A DNA stretch of 64,000 nt from Tateyamaria omphalii. GTDB lineage: Bacteria > Pseudomonadota > Alphaproteobacteria > Rhodobacterales > Rhodobacteraceae. The notes beneath the pieces are model-generated. The model was not told the DNA's origin. It searched no databases and saw only the letters and a program-made list of their open reading frames with translations. Positions 8,319 through 17,121 of this stretch are shown here, one piece after another (position 1 is the stretch's first letter; each line of letters starts with the position of its first letter). The stretch spans positions 868,001 through 932,000 of the forward strand of contig NZ_JAHVHT010000001.1 of NCBI RefSeq assembly GCF_019802125.1, written 5' to 3'. The position numbers and the translations under genes are program-made.

Positions 8319-8924
8319 TCAGAACTTCCGCACATAGGCGAAGTTGAGCACGATGGGATCAATCTCGGCGGTGCCGATCTGTGCGCCGTTCAGCATGACG
8401 TCGGTGTCGATGTCGATCCAGCGGATGTTGGCCCGGAAGGCGTCCTGGGGGCTGAAGGCATAGTCCACACCGGCCTGAACCGCGACACCCCAGCTGTCGT
8501 CAAGCTCCAGCGTGCCAAGGGGCGATTCTTCCTCGAAGAAGGTGGTGTAGTTCACACCGATGCCCAGATAGGGCTTCCACTTGGTGTCGGTCGGGAAGTG
8601 GTAGTTGACCGACAGGGTGGGCGGCAGGTGTTTGGTGGATCCGGCAAAGCCGACACCGGCAAGGTCGATGTCATGTTCGAACGGGGTCGCGGCCAGCAGC
8701 TCGATGCCCACGTTGTCCCAGATGAAATATTCGCCGGTGATGGTCAGGGCATAACCGTCGTCGATGTCGGCTTCGGCGCCGTTCAGGATGCCGTTCCCGG
8801 ACTTGGGAAAGACACCGCCCACCCCGACACCCAGTGTCCAGTCGCCCTGGCTTTGCGCAAACGCGCCGGTGGTCAGAGCGGCAAGGGTCAGGGCAGCGGT
8901 GGTGATGCGGAGAGTGTTTTTCAT
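8319..8924 (-). CDS. ompW: OmpW-family outer membrane protein
   Basis: The 201-residue protein has a Sec signal peptide (MKNTLRITTAALTLAALTTGAFAQ). Alternating amphipathic strands and a terminal aromatic (YVRKF) typical of eight-stranded OmpW barrels follow. The family motif region KWKPYLGIGVNYTTFF is present. OmpW proteins form narrow hydrophobic channels in the outer membrane. I chose the ATG four codons inside the open frame, which otherwise begins with TTG. It is transcribed against the leucine cluster, with only 14 bases to the convergent synthetase stop, and has an Fnr-type box upstream. Confidence 0.88.
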   Translation of the reverse strand: MKNTLRITTAALTLAALTTGAFAQSQGDWTLGVGVGGVFPKSGNGILNGAEADIDDGYALTITGEYFIWDNVGIELLAATPFEHDIDLAGVGFAGSTKHLPPTLSVNYHFPTDTKWKPYLGIGVNYTTFFEEESPLGTLELDDSWGVAVQAGVDYAFSPQDAFRANIRWIDIDTDVMLNGAQIGTAEIDPIVLNFAYVRKF

Positions 8925-8985
8925 GTTCTTGTCCAATCACGTCGTTATGTGAGGCCAAGTCTCTCAGAACTTTGGATGATCCGCG

Positions 8986-8999
8986 TTGATGCAGGTCAA
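8986..8999. promoter_or_regulatory. Fnr/FnrL-type box upstream of ompW
   Basis: TTGAT-GCAG-GTCAA matches the Fnr/FnrL consensus TTGAT-N4-ATCAA except for one base. Its centre is about 68 bases before the ompW start codon, a spacing that suits activation of a promoter with a short leader. It also lies 63 bases before mccB on the other strand. Anaerobic control of ompW by FNR is established in enterobacteria; here the assignment is by sequence match. Confidence 0.6.
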
Positions 9000-9061
9000 A
9001 CGACGTATCGAAAACGCGGTATTTATCCTCTTAGATCAAGACCGAACGCAGGAGACGCACA

Positions 9062-10666
9062 ATGCGCCTGACCTCCTCCGCCTTGCCGGGGTCCGACCAG
9101 TTCCGCAGCAACCGCGAGGCGCATTTGGCTGCGCTAGAAGACGTGCGTGCCGCCGCCGCCCATGCCGCAGCCGGTGGGGGGCAGAAATCCCGCGATCGCC
9201 ATGTGAGCCGTGGCAAGATGCTGCCGCGCGACCGCGTGGCCAACCTGCTCGATCCTGGCTCTCCCTTTTTGGAAGTCGGCGCAACGGCGGCGCATGGGCT
9301 TTACGGTGATGCTGCTCCCTGTGCGGGGGTGATCGCTGGCATCGGTCGGGTCATGGGCCATGAGGTCATGGTCGTGTGCAACGATGCCACCGTGAAGGGC
9401 GGCACTTACTACCCAATGACTGTGAAAAAGCACCTGCGCGCCCAGGAGATTGCGGAGCAAAACAATCTGCCCTGTATCTATCTGGTCGACAGCGGCGGTG
9501 CGAACCTGCCCAACCAGGACGAAGTGTTCCCCGACCGCGACCACTTCGGGCGCATCTTCTTCAACCAGGCGCAGATGAGCGCCAAGGGCATTCCGCAGAT
9601 CGCCGTGGTCATGGGTTCTTGCACCGCAGGCGGCGCCTACGTGCCCGCCATGTCCGATGTGACAATCATCGTCAAAGAGCAGGGCACCATCTTTCTAGCC
9701 GGTCCGCCGCTGGTCAAGGCAGCCACGGGTGAGGTCGTCAGCGCGGAAGACCTCGGTGGCGGTGATGTCCATACGCGCCTGTCCGGTGTGGCCGACTATC
9801 TCGCCGAAGACGACGCACACGCCCTGGCGCTCGCCCGCAGGGCCGTGGGCAACCTCAATCTGCGCAAGCCGGACACAGTGGTCCTGCAAAGTCCCGAGGA
9901 ACCGGCCTACGACCCCGAAGAGATCCTCGGCGTCGTGCCCGCCGACCTGCGCACGCCCTATGACATCCACGAGGTGATCGCCCGCATCGTCGATGGCTCC
10001 CGCTTCGATCCCTTCAAGGCGCGTTTTGGCGAGACGCTTGTCTGCGGGTTCGCCCACATCAAAGGCGTACCCGTCGGCATCATCGCCAACAACGGCGTGC
10101 TGTTTTCGGAGGCGGCGCAAAAGGGCGCCCATTTCGTGGAACTCTGTTCGCAACGCAAGATACCGCTGGTCTTCCTGCAAAACATCACCGGCTTCATGGT
10201 TGGCCAGAAATACGAAAACGAAGGCATTGCGCGGCACGGGGCCAAGATGGTGACGGCAGTGGCGACAACCTCCGTGCCCAAGGTCACGATGCTGGTCGGC
10301 GGCTCGTTCGGCGCGGGCAATTACGGCATGGCGGGCCGCGCCTATTCCCCGCGGTTCCTGTGGTCCTGGCCCAATTCCCGCATCTCGGTCATGGGCGGCG
10401 CGCAGGCGGCGGGCGTGCTGGCCACGGTCAAACGCGACGGGATCGAGCGGGCAGGGGGCACGTGGTCCGAGGATGAAGAGGCGGCGTTCAAACAACCGAC
10501 CGTCGACATGTTCGAGGAGCAGTCGCACCCGCTCTATGCCTCCGCCCGGCTCTGGGACGACGGCGTGATCGACCCGCGCAAGGCGCGCGACGTGCTGTAT
10601 CTGAGCCTGAGTGCGGCGCTGAACGCTCCGATCGGGGAGACACGCTTTGGCGTGTTCCGGATGTGA
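9062..10666 (+). CDS. mccB: Methylcrotonyl-CoA carboxylase, carboxyltransferase (beta) subunit
   Basis: The 534-residue protein has the crotonase-like carboxyltransferase halves. The acyl-CoA side carries [15 protein letters not shown] and the carboxybiotin side carries [21 protein letters not shown] and [22 protein letters not shown] and the length are typical of the MCC beta subunit and distinguish it from propionyl-CoA carboxylase. With MccA it carboxylates 3-methylcrotonyl-CoA to 3-methylglutaconyl-CoA. A ribosome site GCAGGAG precedes the ATG. The stop overlaps the next start as TGATG. Confidence 0.93.
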   Translation: MRLTSSALPGSDQFRSNREAHLAALEDVRAAAAHAAAGGGQKSRDRHVSRGKMLPRDRVANLLDPGSPFLEVGATAAHGLYGDAAPCAGVIAGIGRVMGHEVMVVCNDATVKGGTYYPMTVKKHLRAQEIAEQNNLPCIYLVDSGGANLPNQDEVFPDRDHFGRIFFNQAQMSAKGIPQIAVVMGSCTAGGAYVPAMSDVTIIVKEQGTIFLAGPPLVKAATGEVVSAEDLGGGDVHTRLSGVADYLAEDDAHALALARRAVGNLNLRKPDTVVLQSPEEPAYDPEEILGVVPADLRTPYDIHEVIARIVDGSRFDPFKARFGETLVCGFAHIKGVPVGIIANNGVLFSEAAQKGAHFVELCSQRKIPLVFLQNITGFMVGQKYENEGIARHGAKMVTAVATTSVPKVTMLVGGSFGAGNYGMAGRAYSPRFLWSWPNSRISVMGGAQAAGVLATVKRDGIERAGGTWSEDEEAAFKQPTVDMFEEQSHPLYASARLWDDGVIDPRKARDVLYLSLSAALNAPIGETRFGVFRM

Positions 10667-10965
10667 TGCGTGCCTTTCTCGGCAAAGTAGCGGACGTCTT
10701 CGAGTTGCAGGGCAAAGGATGTGCTTTGCAACTGACAGAGGTGGAAGGTCTTCCCATCGCGGGGATGATGCTCAACGTCGGTGAGTACAAATGCTGTGTT
10801 ACCGAGGTTGGGCGAAATTCAACCGATGGTCAGCCTATATCGTCACGATCCTGCCTTTCCGGCCAACCCGTGCCTCCGTACGGAATTGTGTTGGTCCAAT
10901 GGGTTGGAGCAGCTCCAAAGCCAAAAGACATTCACGGGCACCGAGCCGAAGGAACAGTGCAATAA
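10666..10965 (+). CDS. Small beta-rich protein between mccB and mccA, resembling a translation-factor domain II
   Basis: The 99-residue product is coupled to mccB (TGATG) and to mccA (TAATG). Its N-terminal half, [18 protein letters not shown] with a following VGEYKCCVTEVGR, reads like the beta-barrel domain II of EF-Tu-type GTPases (strand, D-V-F, glycine turn, V-G-x-x-v). No GTPase motifs are present. The C-terminal part is Pro/Gly rich and shows no domain I know. It could be a small accessory factor for the carboxylase. Function is unknown, and the fold suggestion rests on pattern only. Confidence 0.55.
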   Translation: MRAFLGKVADVFELQGKGCALQLTEVEGLPIAGMMLNVGEYKCCVTEVGRNSTDGQPISSRSCLSGQPVPPYGIVLVQWVGAAPKPKDIHGHRAEGTVQ

Positions 10966-12905
10966 TGTTCAACACAATCCTCATCGCAAACCGGGGCGAA
11001 ATTGCCTGTCGCGTCATGGAAACGGCGCAAGCCATGGGTGTGCGTTGCGTCGCTGTCTACTCCGAGGCGGATGCCAGCGCCAAACATGTGCAAATGGCGG
11101 ATATTGCCGTGCATATCGGTGGTCCCGCCCCGGCGGAAAGCTATCTGCGCGGTGACGTGATCATCCGGGCGGCGCTCGACACAGGCGCGCAGGCGATCCA
11201 CCCCGGCTATGGCTTTCTCTCCGAGAACCCTGATTTCGTCGAAGCGGTCGCGGCAGCTGGCCTGACCTTCATCGGCCCTTCGGCGAAGGCGATACGCGCC
11301 ATGGGCCTCAAAGATGCGGCCAAGGCGTTGATGGTAGAGGCGGGCGTGCCGGTTGTCCCCGGCTACCATGGCGCGGACCAGTCCGACGAGCTGTTGGCCG
11401 CCGAAGCGGACGAGATGGGCTACCCCGTCCTTATCAAGGCCGTCGCAGGCGGCGGTGGCAAAGGCATGCGTCTAGTCGAAGCACCCGGCGACTTTGCAGA
11501 TGCATTGGCGAGCGCCCGCAGCGAGGCGCAGACCGCGTTCGGCAACCCGGACGTGCTGGTCGAGAAATTCGTCACCCAGCCGCGCCATATCGAGGTTCAG
11601 GTCTTTGGCGACGGCACCCGCGCCGTGCATCTCTTCGAACGCGATTGTTCGCTGCAACGCCGCCACCAGAAGGTGATCGAGGAAGCCCCGGCCCCCGGCA
11701 TGACCCACGAGATGCGCGCCGCCATGGGCGACGCTGCGGTGCGCGCGGCCGAAGCCATTGGGTACAAGGGCGCAGGGACGGTAGAGTTCATTGTCGATGG
11801 CTCGGGTCCACTGCGCCCCGACGGCTTCTTTTTCATGGAGATGAACACGCGGCTTCAGGTCGAGCACCCGGTAACGGAGGCGATCACCGGCGTCGATCTG
11901 GTCGAGTGGCAACTGCGCGTCGCCGCAGGTGAGCCGCTGCCCATGTCACAAGAGGATCTGACCATCACCGGTCACGCCTTCGAGGCGCGGCTCTACGCCG
12001 AAGATGTGCCCGCCGGCTTCCTGCCCGCCACAGGCACACTTACCCATCTGAACTTCCCGATATCCGCTCGTGCCGACAGCGGCGTGCGGGCAGGGGATGA
12101 GATCAGCCCACACTATGACCCGATGATTGCCAAGGTCATCGTACACGGACCGACACGCGCCGTGGCTCTGAAGCGGCTGTCGCAGGCGCTCTTCGGCACG
12201 CAGGTGGGCGGTACGGTCACGAACCTCGCCTTTCTCGGCGCCTTGGCCGGGCACGCGGGATTTGCGGCGGGCGAGGTCGATACCGGCCTTATTGCACGCG
12301 ACATCGACACGCTTGTGCGGCAACCGGACATCGCACCGCGCCATGCCGTGGCAGCGGCGATGGGAGTTTCCGGCCTCGACAAGCCAACGGCAGATGCCGG
12401 GTTTTCCCTGTGGCAGCCACTGCGCCGCACGATACCGTTGATGCGGAACGACACCCCCGTGCTCTGCACTGTTGAGGTACTGGACGCCAACACCCAACGG
12501 TGGGACGTCGATGGCACACCTGTTTTGGCCGAGCGCAGGCAGGATCAGTGGCGCATCGACGGGCACCCGGCACCGGATGTGCACGTGGCCGGCACCACTG
12601 TCACCGTTTTTGATGCCTACGGTATCGCGTTCCACATAGTTGATCCGCTCGATGTGGCTGCCAGTGCAGCAGGCGATGGCAATGTGGTCGAAGCCCCGAT
12701 GCCGGGCCTTGTCAAAGCCGTCTTTGCCACGCCCGGCGCTGTCGTTGCCGAGGGCGACAGGCTCGCCATTCTCGAAGCCATGAAGATGGAACACGTGCTT
12801 TTGGCCGCCCGGGACGGGACCGTGGCCGAAGTGCTGGCAGCAGAAGGGGATCAGGTTGTGGCAGGCGCAGCGCTTGTGCGGCTGGAGGAGGATGTAGACG
12901 CATGA
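10965..12905 (+). CDS. mccA: Methylcrotonyl-CoA carboxylase, biotin-carrying (alpha) subunit
   Basis: The 646-residue protein has a biotin carboxylase domain (MFNTILIANRGEIACRV at the start, ATP-grasp loop GGGGKGM near residue 165, EMNTRLQVEHPVTE near 290), a BT linker region and a C-terminal biotinyl domain with EAMKMEH, where Lys607 is biotinylated. The BirA ligase encoded at 38786 would modify it. I chose the ATG that overlaps the preceding TAA, because the upstream open frame is not conserved. It carboxylates biotin with ATP and bicarbonate for MccB. Confidence 0.94.
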   Translation: MFNTILIANRGEIACRVMETAQAMGVRCVAVYSEADASAKHVQMADIAVHIGGPAPAESYLRGDVIIRAALDTGAQAIHPGYGFLSENPDFVEAVAAAGLTFIGPSAKAIRAMGLKDAAKALMVEAGVPVVPGYHGADQSDELLAAEADEMGYPVLIKAVAGGGGKGMRLVEAPGDFADALASARSEAQTAFGNPDVLVEKFVTQPRHIEVQVFGDGTRAVHLFERDCSLQRRHQKVIEEAPAPGMTHEMRAAMGDAAVRAAEAIGYKGAGTVEFIVDGSGPLRPDGFFFMEMNTRLQVEHPVTEAITGVDLVEWQLRVAAGEPLPMSQEDLTITGHAFEARLYAEDVPAGFLPATGTLTHLNFPISARADSGVRAGDEISPHYDPMIAKVIVHGPTRAVALKRLSQALFGTQVGGTVTNLAFLGALAGHAGFAAGEVDTGLIARDIDTLVRQPDIAPRHAVAAAMGVSGLDKPTADAGFSLWQPLRRTIPLMRNDTPVLCTVEVLDANTQRWDVDGTPVLAERRQDQWRIDGHPAPDVHVAGTTVTVFDAYGIAFHIVDPLDVAASAAGDGNVVEAPMPGLVKAVFATPGAVVAEGDRLAILEAMKMEHVLLAARDGTVAEVLAAEGDQVVAGAALVRLEEDVDA

Positions 12906-13534
12906 GCGATCTATGCCTTATCGGCTATCGCTACAGCGTCTACACGCGCGCCGCGCGCATGGGATTGCATCTGGCAGGATGCGAGTACGCCTATGAAGAG
13001 TGCGACCCGTTCAATCCGGAAATGGCCTCGAACGCAGCACACCCGATGGGCAGGGTGCCCGTGTTGCGCGTCGGCAATGACACCCTCTACGAAACCGCGG
13101 CCATCCTCGCGTGGTGCGATGCAACACGCGGCTGGCAGGCGCCGCCCATTGTGCAGGCGCGCGCCGCTCAGGTGGGAAGCATCGTGGATGCCTATGGCTA
13201 CTGGCCGCTTGTGAGGCAGGTCTATTCCCACGGCTGGTTCCGGCCCTCCATGGGGGCGCCGTCCGATCCCGAGGAACTGGCGTCGGGGTTGGAGGCATCC
13301 GCTTGTGTCCTCAACATGCTGGAAGACATCGCGCAGGCGGGCGAGGTGCTGACGGGCGCGGACCTGACCCGCGCAGATTGTCACCTGTGCCCCATGATCG
13401 ACGCCTTCCAGCGCGTGCCTGAAGGTGCCGCGGCGCTTGCCAAGCGGCACGCACTGGCGGCATGGTTTGACGCATTGAAGCCCACCCAAGTCTTCATAGA
13501 AACCGCCCAAGGCGCATTCCCGGAGGCAGCATGA
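12902..13534 (+). CDS. Glutathione S-transferase-like protein 1
   Basis: The 210-residue protein has a thioredoxin-like N-terminal half (LIGYRYSVYTRAARMGLHLAG, cis-Pro motif GRVPVLRVG, then the glutathione-contact segment YETAAILAW at about residue 60) and an all-helical C-terminal half. Its start overlaps the mccA stop as ATGA, and its stop overlaps the next start the same way. The substrate is unknown. Its place in the leucine operon suggests thiol or CoA-ester chemistry, or protection from reactive enoyl intermediates; this is inference. Confidence 0.75.
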   Translation: MSDLCLIGYRYSVYTRAARMGLHLAGCEYAYEECDPFNPEMASNAAHPMGRVPVLRVGNDTLYETAAILAWCDATRGWQAPPIVQARAAQVGSIVDAYGYWPLVRQVYSHGWFRPSMGAPSDPEELASGLEASACVLNMLEDIAQAGEVLTGADLTRADCHLCPMIDAFQRVPEGAAALAKRHALAAWFDALKPTQVFIETAQGAFPEAA

Positions 13535-14196
13535 TCACGCTCCACCACTGCCCGCAGACCCGATCCATGCGCACGCTCTGGCTGCTGCATGAGTTGGACG
13601 TCCCGTTCCAGGTTAATGTCCACCCCTTCGACAAATCCCTACGCGCGCCCGAGTTCCTGAGCCTCAGCCCAGCAGGCCGTGTGCCCGCGCTCGAAATCGA
13701 TGGTGAGCGCATGTTCGAAACCGGCGCCATCACCGAATACCTCTGCGACCGGTTCAGCTCAGACGGCTTGGGCCGCTCTCCCGGCAGCCCGGACCGCATG
13801 GCATGGCTCGTCTGGGTGCACTTTGCCGAAACCGTCAGCCAACATGCTGCAGCACTGACGCAACAACACATCGTTCTCCACGACGACGCGATGCGCAGCC
13901 CCACGGTGATGAAACTCGAAGCGGCACGGCTGGGCAAATGCTACGACGCGATCGAGGCGCGACTGTCCACGCCCGTGGAGAACCGCGACTACCTTCTAAC
14001 CTCCGGCTTTTCCGCAGCCGACATCTCGGTCGGGCAGGCAGTTTACATGGCGCAGCACTTCCGCGACTTCGACGATCACCCCGAACTGGCCCGATGGTTT
14101 GCGCGCATCACGGACCGGACCGGCTTCCAAGCCAGTTTGCCGGAACCGGCCGCGCGGCTCTATGATCGGGACTTCTATCCGGCGCGGGAGGGATAA
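13531..14196 (+). CDS. Glutathione S-transferase-like protein 2
   Basis: The 221-residue protein has a GST N-terminal domain (ITLHHCPQTRSMRTLWLLHEL; GRVPALEIDG around residue 50; then FETGAITEYLCDRF) and a helical C-terminal domain with ARITDRTGFQ. The first GST shares the same general layout but little exact sequence, so this does not look like a recent duplication. It ends directly against the mvaB start with no spacer. The substrate is unknown. Confidence 0.8.
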   Translation: MITLHHCPQTRSMRTLWLLHELDVPFQVNVHPFDKSLRAPEFLSLSPAGRVPALEIDGERMFETGAITEYLCDRFSSDGLGRSPGSPDRMAWLVWVHFAETVSQHAAALTQQHIVLHDDAMRSPTVMKLEAARLGKCYDAIEARLSTPVENRDYLLTSGFSAADISVGQAVYMAQHFRDFDDHPELARWFARITDRTGFQASLPEPAARLYDRDFYPAREG

Positions 14197-15057
14197 ATGG
14201 ACACGGTTGAAATCTACGAAGTGGGCCCGCGCGACGGGCTGCAGAACGAGGCGCGCGACATCCCTGTGGCCGAAAAGGTTGCGCTGGTCGACAAGCTGAG
14301 TGCCGCAGGCTTCCGCCGGATCGAATGCGCCAGCTTTGTCAGCCCGAAATGGGTGCCGCAAATGGCGGGCAGCGCCGATGTGCTCGCCGGGATCATGCGC
14401 GCGCCCGGCATCCGCTATGCGGCACTGACCCCGAACATGCGCGGCTTCGACGACGCGCGCGCGGCAGGCGCGGACGAGGTGGCCGTTTTCGGCTCGGCAA
14501 GCGAAGGGTTCAGCCGCGCCAACGTAAACGCCAGCGTGGACGAGGCACTCCACCGCTTCGCCCCGGTGATCGAGGCCGCCCGCGCCATCGATCTGCCGGT
14601 GCGCGGCTATGTCTCCTGCGTCGTGGATTGCCCCTATGATGGTGTCGTCGCCCCCGAGGCTGTGGCGCGGGTCGCGGACCGGCTCTTTGCCATGGGCTGT
14701 TACGAGATCAGCCTCGGCGACACGATCGGGCAGGGCACCCCCGACGCCCTGGCCCGTATGCTGCTGGCCGTGCGCGACGTGGTGCCGGTTGGTCGGCTCG
14801 CCGGGCATTTCCACGACACGAGCGGGCGGGCGCTCGACAACATCGACGCGGCCCTCGCGCTGGGCCTGCGCGTCTTCGATGCGGCGGTCGGTGGGCTCGG
14901 CGGCTGCCCCTATGCCCCCGGCGCCGCGGGCAATGTCGCGACTGAGGCAGTAGCCTCACATCTTGCACGCCTCGGCTACGACACCGGCCTCGACCTCGGC
15001 GTGATCGCAGAAGCGGCAGAGATGGCCCGTGCCATGCGCGGCGCAAAGAAGGACTGA
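14197..15057 (+). CDS. mvaB: Hydroxymethylglutaryl-CoA lyase
   Basis: The 286-residue TIM-barrel enzyme has the metal/substrate motif EVGPRDGLQNE at residues 8-18, HFHDTSGRALDN near 208 and the signature GGLGGCPYAPGA with catalytic Cys237. It splits HMG-CoA into acetyl-CoA and acetoacetate, the last step of leucine degradation. The start codon follows the GST stop immediately. Length and motifs agree fully with bacterial family members. Confidence 0.95.
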   Translation: MDTVEIYEVGPRDGLQNEARDIPVAEKVALVDKLSAAGFRRIECASFVSPKWVPQMAGSADVLAGIMRAPGIRYAALTPNMRGFDDARAAGADEVAVFGSASEGFSRANVNASVDEALHRFAPVIEAARAIDLPVRGYVSCVVDCPYDGVVAPEAVARVADRLFAMGCYEISLGDTIGQGTPDALARMLLAVRDVVPVGRLAGHFHDTSGRALDNIDAALALGLRVFDAAVGGLGGCPYAPGAAGNVATEAVASHLARLGYDTGLDLGVIAEAAEMARAMRGAKKD

Positions 15058-15062
15058 CATTC

Positions 15063-15848
15063 GTGACCGACACCATTTCCATCACCACAGACGCACGCGG
15101 CGTGGCAACGCTCACGCTCGACCGCGCCGACAAGCACAACGCCATGAACGCGCAGATGATTGCAGAACTGCATCACGCCGCGCGCACCCTCGGTGCCGAT
15201 GATACGGTGCGCGTCGTCGTGCTTGCCGCGGCGGGCAAGACCTTCTGCGCCGGTGGCGACCTTGGTTGGATGCGCGAGCAGATGCAGTCCGATGCCGAAA
15301 CGCGTGCGTCCGAGGCGGGCAAGCTTGCGCATATGCTGCAGGCTCTCAACACGATGCCCAAACCGCTGATCGGTGCGCTGCACGGCAACGCCTTTGGCGG
15401 CGGCGTCGGCATGGCCTCGGTCTGCGATGTCGCCATTGGTGCGGACCACATCAAACTGGGTCTGACCGAAACGCGGCTGGGCATCATCCCCGCCACCATC
15501 GGGCCCTATGTGGTGGCGCGCATGGGTGAGGGGCGTGCGCGACGCGTCTTCATGTCATCCCGTATCTTTGACGCGGAAGAGGCGGTCGAGCTTGGCCTAC
15601 TCGCGCGGACCGTCCCGGCGGATGACCTTGCCGCAGCGGTCGAGGCGGAAGTCGCACCCTACCTGAATTGCGCGCCTGGGGCCGTCGCGGCGGCCAAGGC
15701 TTTGGCCCGCGGCTTCGGGCCACGCATAGACGACGACACGATCGCCACCTCGATCGCGGCACTCAAGGCGCGCTGGGAAACGGAGGAAGCGGCCGAGGGC
15801 ATCGACGCTTTCTTTGCCAAGCGCAAGGCGGCTTGGATGACACCCTAG
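15063..15848 (+). CDS. liuC: Methylglutaconyl-CoA hydratase (crotonase family)
   Basis: The 261-residue crotonase-fold protein has the oxyanion-hole segments AGGDLGWM and GNAFGGGVGMASVCD and the region TETRLGIIPATIGPYV. Its operon position between the carboxylase and HMG-CoA lyase steps makes 3-methylglutaconyl-CoA hydration to HMG-CoA the natural reaction. It starts with GTG five bases after the mvaB stop. Its stop codon overlaps the 3' end of the convergent LysR gene by four bases. Confidence 0.88.
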   Translation: MTDTISITTDARGVATLTLDRADKHNAMNAQMIAELHHAARTLGADDTVRVVVLAAAGKTFCAGGDLGWMREQMQSDAETRASEAGKLAHMLQALNTMPKPLIGALHGNAFGGGVGMASVCDVAIGADHIKLGLTETRLGIIPATIGPYVVARMGEGRARRVFMSSRIFDAEEAVELGLLARTVPADDLAAAVEAEVAPYLNCAPGAVAAAKALARGFGPRIDDDTIATSIAALKARWETEEAAEGIDAFFAKRKAAWMTP

Positions 15849-16720
15849 GTCGCTTCGCCTGCAAAGGCCCCGCGCTGCTTGCGCAGGGCGGTAGAGACGA
15901 ACTCGGTAAAGGCCGCAATGCGGGGCACCGCGCGCAAATCCGCGTGCGTCAGTACCCAGATGGGCCTGTAGGGCATCAACGGCAGCCCTGGCACCCGCGC
16001 CAGCGCGGGATCGCGATCGCCTATGATACAGGGTACGCGGGACGCGCCTAATCCTTCGCGCAAAGCACCCAGCATAGCGATCATGTCATCCAGTTTCATG
16101 ACCGTCCGCGTGTTGGGATAGACCGCAAGCACATCGCGCGGTGCCGGTTGCCAGTGCAGGAACCTCAGCCAGTGCAACTGGCGTTCCGGGTCCTTCTCCA
16201 ATGCCGCGACATACTCCACGCTGGCGTAAACCGCTGATTTCTGCACAGCAGCTTGCCGCCCGACCAGATCCGGGTCCGGCGCGTCCGAAATCCGGATCGC
16301 CACATCGGCCTCGCGCTCGGCCAGGTTCAGCGTTTCGATGGCACCCAGGATGGTCAGCTCGATATCCGGATGCGCCCGGGCGAAGGCGCCAAAAATCGGG
16401 GCGAGCACGGTCTGCACCATGAGTTGCGGCGCCGTGACCGTCAGCGGCCCGCTCAATGCGGCATCGCGGGCCGCGATGCTGCGCGACAGGGTGGCGTGCT
16501 CTGTCTCGAATGTCTCTGCCGTGCGGGCGGCATCGCGTCCGGCTTGCGTGGGCGCGTAACCGGACGGGCGCCGGTCGAAAAGCGCGGCACCAAGGTTCGC
16601 CTCTGCAGCCGCGATGCGGCGCGCCACGGTGGCATGGTTGACGCCAAGCGCCCGCGCAGCGCCGCTCAATCCGCCATGGCGCACTGTTTCCAGAACGTAT
16701 TTCAGATCATCCCAGTCCAT
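15845..16720 (-). CDS. LysR-family transcriptional regulator
   Basis: The 291-residue protein has an N-terminal winged helix-turn-helix (DLKYVLETVRHGGLSGAARALGVNHATVARRIAAAE, broken here by the usual LysR pattern) and a periplasmic-binding-protein-like effector domain. The H-A-T-V variant of the recognition helix is common in LysR proteins of this size. It is divergent from a DUF1330 gene and convergent with liuC. It may control its divergent neighbour, the leucine genes, or both; the ligand is unknown. Confidence 0.88.
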   Translation of the reverse strand: MDWDDLKYVLETVRHGGLSGAARALGVNHATVARRIAAAEANLGAALFDRRPSGYAPTQAGRDAARTAETFETEHATLSRSIAARDAALSGPLTVTAPQLMVQTVLAPIFGAFARAHPDIELTILGAIETLNLAEREADVAIRISDAPDPDLVGRQAAVQKSAVYASVEYVAALEKDPERQLHWLRFLHWQPAPRDVLAVYPNTRTVMKLDDMIAMLGALREGLGASRVPCIIGDRDPALARVPGLPLMPYRPIWVLTHADLRAVPRIAAFTEFVSTALRKQRGAFAGEAT

Positions 16721-16807
16721 CGACGTCTCTCACTGCAACGTTGATTGTTTTTGCACAGGTGGGGCGCAGATACACTCGTTTAATTCACAAGTACGGTGGC
16801 GGTAGCG

Positions 16808-16827
16808 TCACTTGGACCATCAAGTGA
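16808..16827. promoter_or_regulatory. Inverted repeat TCACTTG-N6-CAAGTGA before the DUF1330 gene
   Basis: Perfect 7-base arms with a 6-base spacer sit directly upstream of the ribosome site (AAAGGAAG) of the DUF1330 gene. The site is too close to the start codon for an upstream activator site, so a repressor operator or an RNA hairpin next to the ribosome site are both possible. The divergent LysR product is a candidate binder, although the usual T-N11-A arrangement is not evident. Confidence 0.45.
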
Positions 16828-16839
16828 AAGGAAGTCACC

Positions 16840-17121
16840 ATGACCACTCATGCTGTTGCGATGTTGCGCATCACGAACCCGGACAGCCTCGCACAATATC
16901 GGGAGAAGGCGGGCGTAGCGCTGGCGCGACATGGCGGAGAGATTGTTCAGGCAGCGCCCGACATCTCTGCGCTGGAAGGCGCGCCAGTTGTGCCGGACAT
17001 CATGGCCATCATCCGGTTCCCGGACCGCGCCGCCGCCGAAGCGTGGATCGCCGATCCCGAGTTGCAAGCGGTCCATGACTTGCGGCGCGCGGCAGGCGGG
17101 TCCGACATTCTGTTGATGTGA
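16840..17121 (+). CDS. DUF1330-type small dimeric alpha-beta barrel protein
   Basis: The 93-residue product matches the general DUF1330 layout: an opening strand (AVAMLRITNPDSLAQYREKA), a central VVPDIMAIIRFPDRAAAEAWIADPE and a terminal helix-strand. The R-F-P-D/S-x-x-x-A-x-x-W segment is characteristic. Family members are ferredoxin-like dimers without an agreed function. It is divergent from the LysR gene and is followed by a GC-rich stem-loop. Confidence 0.75.
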   Translation: MTTHAVAMLRITNPDSLAQYREKAGVALARHGGEIVQAAPDISALEGAPVVPDIMAIIRFPDRAAAEAWIADPELQAVHDLRRAAGGSDILLM

